46,209 nt of DNA. It comes from JAWUVP01 sp034112285 (GTDB lineage: Bacteria > Pseudomonadota > Gammaproteobacteria > JABDGN01). Under the pieces are notes generated by a model. It saw only the letters and a program-made list of their open reading frames with translations, made no database searches and was not told the DNA's origin. The DNA lies in contig JAWUVP010000026.1 of the NCBI GenBank assembly GCA_034112285.1, positions 1 through 46,209 of the forward strand. Reading direction: 5' to 3'. Below are positions 43,380 through 46,209 of this stretch, piece after piece (the stretch's first letter is position 1; the number at the start of each line of letters is the position of its first letter). A program made the position numbers and the translations under genes.

Positions 43380-44378
43380 ATGAAAAATTTCATTAAACTC
43401 AGCCTTTGTGGCTTACTGAGTTTCGGCTTAGTGGCTTTAACTGCTTGCACACCAGAAAAGAAGAGCCATGAGGTTACCGTGGGAATTGTGGCGCCTGTGG
43501 CGATTCCCGCTATGACAGAAATTGTGGATGGCTTTAAAACCGAGCTAACGAAGCTTTACCCGCACCCCATTCATTTTATTGTGCAAAATGCGCAGGGCGA
43601 TGTGAACATTCAGCGTTCGATTTTGCAGCAGTTTAAAACCAATAATGTTAATTTGGTTGTGCCGATTGGCACCGCAACAGCGCAAATGGCCAATGCGATG
43701 AACGCAGGGCAGCCTATTGTGGCCTTAGCCGCCGAATTTAAAACCGCCCAGCGTGATAAATTTCGCAATAAAAACATTACCAATGTTTTAGACGAAGTCG
43801 ATATTGACAAGCAATTGGCCTTTATTCACAGTGCCTTGCCGGGCTTGAAAAAAATCACCTTAATCTATAGTCCAGATGATCGCATTTTTACCCAAGTGCA
43901 AAAAGCGGCGGCAGCAGCTAAAGCCGATGGCATCCAATTGCAAAAATTGATGATTCAAAACTTACCTGATCTTTATACTGTGAGTAAACAAGTGGATAAA
44001 GACAGCCAAGCCATCTTTATTTTAAAAGATGAAACTGTGGTGAGCGGCATTAATACGTTAGTTAAACAAGCTCAGCAGCATCACTTATTGTTAATTGCCT
44101 CTGATGACGGTTCAGTGCAAAAAGGCGCTGATTTTGCCGTGGGCGTGAGTGAGCGCTTGATTGGTGAAGGCGGTGCACAGTTAGCAGCTCAAGTGTTAAA
44201 CGGCACGGCACCAAGCCAAATTCCGGTGAAAGTCATGACGCAATACCATGTCTATGTTACGCCGGCTTATGAGCAGGGTAAAAATGGTTTAGCGGCTAAT
44301 TTGAGTTATGCCCATGTAAAAGCGGCGGCGACTAAATTTAATTACCCGGTTGAAACTTTACCTTTAGAGAATAACTAA
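43380..44378 (+). CDS. ABC importer substrate-binding lipoprotein (TrpX-like, ABC_sub_bind family)
   Basis: A lipoprotein signal ends in LTAC (Cys near residue 22), so the mature 311-residue protein is lipid-anchored in the periplasm. VTVGIVAPVAIPAMTEIVDGF, LVVPIGTATAQMAN, ITLIYSPDDRIFTQVQKAAAAA (in part) and IASDDGSVQKGADFAVGVS follow the periplasmic-binding family used by tryptophan-type TrpXYZ importers. I chose the ATG at 43380 because GGAG lies 7 bases before it; the frame extends upstream but without a ribosome site. It starts a three-gene operon with permease and ATPase. The exact ligand (aromatic amino acid or other) is not evident. Confidence 0.88.
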   Translation: MKNFIKLSLCGLLSFGLVALTACTPEKKSHEVTVGIVAPVAIPAMTEIVDGFKTELTKLYPHPIHFIVQNAQGDVNIQRSILQQFKTNNVNLVVPIGTATAQMANAMNAGQPIVALAAEFKTAQRDKFRNKNITNVLDEVDIDKQLAFIHSALPGLKKITLIYSPDDRIFTQVQKAAAAAKADGIQLQKLMIQNLPDLYTVSKQVDKDSQAIFILKDETVVSGINTLVKQAQQHHLLLIASDDGSVQKGADFAVGVSERLIGEGGAQLAAQVLNGTAPSQIPVKVMTQYHVYVTPAYEQGKNGLAANLSYAHVKAAATKFNYPVETLPLENN

Positions 44379-44379
44379 T

Positions 44380-45276
44380 ATGTTCACTGTTCTGCTTGAT
44401 GCCTTACAACAAAGTTTGATTTTTATCCCGCTGACGTTTGGCATCTATTTAAGTTACCAACTTTTGCAAGTGACCGACTTAACCCCAGATGGCACCTTTG
44501 TTTTAGGTGCCGCTATTTTTGCTCGCTGTTTAACAGCGGGCTATGGCCAAATGCTAAGCGTGGTGTTTGCTCTATTGGGTGGTGCGCTGGCGGGCATGGG
44601 TGTTGCGTTGTTGCAACGCTATGCGAAAATAAATTCACTTATAGCCAGTATTTTAGCGGTATTTATGCTCTATAGTATTAATTTTGGCGTAATGGGGAGG
44701 CCTAATATTGGGCTGTTAAATTACACTACCGTAGTGAGTCATTTACAAGATATGAGTCAAGGCATGTTTACCTTGTCCTTGTTTGGCTTTGCCTTAGTGC
44801 TGGTTGGCGCCTTGTATCTCTTAATTAAATCGCGCTTAGGCTTAACGTTACGTGCGTTTGGTTCAAACCGTAATTTACTGCCTAATTTAGGCATTAACTC
44901 TACAGGGTATTTAATTATTGGTTTAGCTATTAGCAATATGCTAGCCGCTTTATGTGGTGTGCTCACCGCGCAGGTCAATGGCTACGCCGACATTCACATG
45001 GGGCTAGGTATGGCCCTAACCGGTATTGGCGCTGTAGTGATTGGCTGTCAACTCGTGCGCACTTTGTTTGTGCGCAGTGAGGCCTTTAATTTGCGCGCTG
45101 ATCTAGTAGGCTGTTTAGTCGGAACCTATATCTACTTTTTTATGCTCAATGGCTTTTTGAAGCTGGGCTTAAATCCTATTTATTTGAAACTAGTTTTGGG
45201 TTTGTTGTTGGCGCTGTTTTTGTCCACAGCCAATTACTCGAGCAAAAAACAAAACACCTTGGTGTACAATGATTGA
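44380..45276 (+). CDS. ABC importer permease (TrpY-like)
   Basis: Eight to nine hydrophobic segments cover 298 residues, with LTFGIYLSYQLLQVTDLTPDGTF at the start (shown in part) and AFGSNRNLLPNLGINSTGYLIIG in the cytosolic coupling region, as in the branched-chain and TrpY permease group. It is the only permease in the operon and would act as a homodimer. It starts one base after the lipoprotein gene stop and overlaps the ATPase gene by 8 bases, confirming it as part of the same importer. Confidence 0.88.
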   Translation: MFTVLLDALQQSLIFIPLTFGIYLSYQLLQVTDLTPDGTFVLGAAIFARCLTAGYGQMLSVVFALLGGALAGMGVALLQRYAKINSLIASILAVFMLYSINFGVMGRPNIGLLNYTTVVSHLQDMSQGMFTLSLFGFALVLVGALYLLIKSRLGLTLRAFGSNRNLLPNLGINSTGYLIIGLAISNMLAALCGVLTAQVNGYADIHMGLGMALTGIGAVVIGCQLVRTLFVRSEAFNLRADLVGCLVGTYIYFFMLNGFLKLGLNPIYLKLVLGLLLALFLSTANYSSKKQNTLVYND

Positions 45277-46006
45277 TATTAAAAACATAAAATTTAATTT
45301 GCCCAATGGTTTGAAAATCATTAAGGGTATCGATTTTCATGTTAAAAGCGGAGATTTTATTGTGCTGTTGGGTGGCAATGGCTCAGGGAAAAGTACTTTA
45401 ATAAAATTGATTAATCGTCACTACTTGCCTACCGAGGGTGCGGTGAAAATTGACGGAAAAAATATTAATAAATATTCACGCAGCGAATATGAAATTAGCG
45501 TAATTACCTTAACCCAGTTTGTGCGTGATAGCTTGTTTTTTGATTTAACCATTGCAGAAAATGCCATCATGGTTGAAACAGCCTATAACCCAATGCTGCG
45601 CAAAAATTTTAAGAAAAAGATTTTTTTAGCTGAATTAAAAATCTATCTGGGTAATTTCAATGACAAGTTGGCGACAGCCCTAAACGAACCCTTATATAAT
45701 CTCTCCGGCGGCGAACAACAGATCTTGGCTTTTGCTTTATATTTAAAGCATCAGCCAAAGCTATTATTGCTTGACGAACATACCAGCGCGTTAGATCCAA
45801 AAACGGCAGCTAAGGTCATGGACTTCACCAATAAAATCATTCAAGAAAAAAAGCTGACCTGTATTATGACTACCCATAACTTAGATTTTGCCTTAGAGTA
45901 TGGCAATCGCGTGATGGCGCTAAATGCTGGGCGGGTTGTCTATGACAGTGAGGTTACGCCTGAAGGGCGGGGTGAGCGCGCATTTTTGTTAGAGAAATGT
46001 TATTGA
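45269..46006 (+). CDS. ABC importer ATP-binding protein (TrpZ-like)
   Basis: The 245-residue protein has Walker A GGNGSGKST (residues about 33-41), Q-loop TLTQFVRDSLFFDLTIAEN, signature NLSGGEQQILAFALYL, Walker B LLLLDEHTSALD and switch His in TTHN. Gln rather than Arg follows the signature (GEQQ), as in TrpZ-like importers. It powers uptake through the permease, whose gene overlaps its start by 8 bases. It is the last gene in the window; the next 200 bases hold only the terminal repeat. Confidence 0.92.
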   Translation: MIDIKNIKFNLPNGLKIIKGIDFHVKSGDFIVLLGGNGSGKSTLIKLINRHYLPTEGAVKIDGKNINKYSRSEYEISVITLTQFVRDSLFFDLTIAENAIMVETAYNPMLRKNFKKKIFLAELKIYLGNFNDKLATALNEPLYNLSGGEQQILAFALYLKHQPKLLLLDEHTSALDPKTAAKVMDFTNKIIQEKKLTCIMTTHNLDFALEYGNRVMALNAGRVVYDSEVTPEGRGERAFLLEKCY

Positions 46007-46136
46007 GTCTTCGACGTTATGACGCGTCCACGCTTCAAAAAATGCATAAAATAAATCTAAAAAATTTTTAAGTTAAGACCTTTTCTTGCGGAGTCGTTGC
46101 GTAGAGGAACATGACGAGCCTGCTTAACCAGCTCGT

Positions 46137-46209
46137 CGTTGCGAGGAACGCAATGACGTGGCAATCCCCAAAATCTTGAGATTGCCACGTCGCTACGCTC
46201 CTCGCAACG
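46137..46209. repeat. Long imperfect palindromic repeat, probably a dispersed intergenic element cut by the window edge
   Basis: Arms at 46137-46166 and 46180-46209 are reverse complements at 26 of 30 positions around a 13-base loop. Each arm reads GTTGCGAGGA near its outer end and GACGTGGCAATC at the inner end. All four mismatches fall in the middle of the arm and each is a transition between A/G or C/T. This type of element occurs in many copies in several intracellular bacterial genomes; here only one copy is present. A smaller stem, GACGAGC (46113-46119) with GCTCGTC (46131-46137), lies just before it and may be part of the same element. Confidence 0.75.

Noticed and set aside
1..46209. 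CRISPR array, rRNA, insertion sequence or prophage
   Set aside because: I saw no regularly spaced repeats, no rRNA and no transposase, integrase or phage structural gene; the only repeat element is the terminal palindrome.

Overview
The window looks like chromosomal DNA of a gammaproteobacterium, probably a host-associated lineage close to Legionella, Coxiella or Berkiella. This rests on the housekeeping order (accD-folC-SPOR-cvpA-purF; fimV then truA), a Mip-like FKBP, and eukaryote-interaction-type proteins (ankyrin-like/PARP, Fic) scattered between ordinary genes. The taxonomic call is inference; there is no rRNA in the window.

Layout. 1-3338 (minus): the start and most of a very large protein with ankyrin-like repeats and a C-terminal PARP-type ADP-ribosyltransferase domain, cut by the window edge at the expected catalytic glutamate. 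3646-5014: cbpA-cbpM co-chaperone pair behind a perfect 12-bp inverted repeat. 5029-9254: RND efflux adaptor and pump. 9312-10674: LysE-type exporter and two small conserved genes. 11029-16617: pssA, then a tight five-gene run accD-folC-SPOR-cvpA-purF. 16678-18045 (minus): Fic-domain protein. 18221-23592: fimV, truA, mip-like FKBP, ampG. 23605-29054 (minus): tamB-tamA; a GNAT acetyltransferase gene diverges from tamA with overlapping start codons. 29600-30862 (minus): amidoligase-like protein with an N-terminal Cys cluster. 31089-31175 (minus): tRNA-Leu(CAA). 31265-32014: ZIP-like membrane protein. 32035-34747 (minus): a 42-codon ORF, a YcaO enzyme and a CqsS/LqsS-like sensor kinase arranged as one operon. 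34971-36686 (minus): malic enzyme. 36798-38715: LolC/E-type and LolD lipoprotein release genes. 38894-41713: a 939-residue orphan protein. 41778-43196 (minus): DUF2062 and SPFH proteins. 43380-46006: a complete TrpXYZ-like ABC importer. 46137-46209: a long imperfect palindrome of the dispersed-repeat type, running into the window edge.

How they work together. CbpA/CbpM are chaperone and modulator. TamA/TamB, LolC/D, FimV and AmpG are envelope functions. PssA, AccD, FolC, PurF and malic enzyme are central metabolism. The accessory layer is the PARP-like, Fic-like, amidoligase-like and 939-residue proteins, all plausible secreted effectors, although no secretion signal can be proven from sequence alone.

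The best candidate for an undescribed system is the operon at 34747-32035: a tiny ORF translationally coupled to a YcaO cyclodehydratase-family enzyme, followed after 26 bp by a membrane kinase resembling the alpha-hydroxyketone quorum-sensing receptors CqsS/LqsS, with no autoinducer synthase nearby. A second theme is a group of genes (accD, truA, the ZIP-like gene, lolC) whose -10 box sits 6-8 bases before the ATG with no Shine-Dalgarno sequence, suggesting leaderless transcripts.
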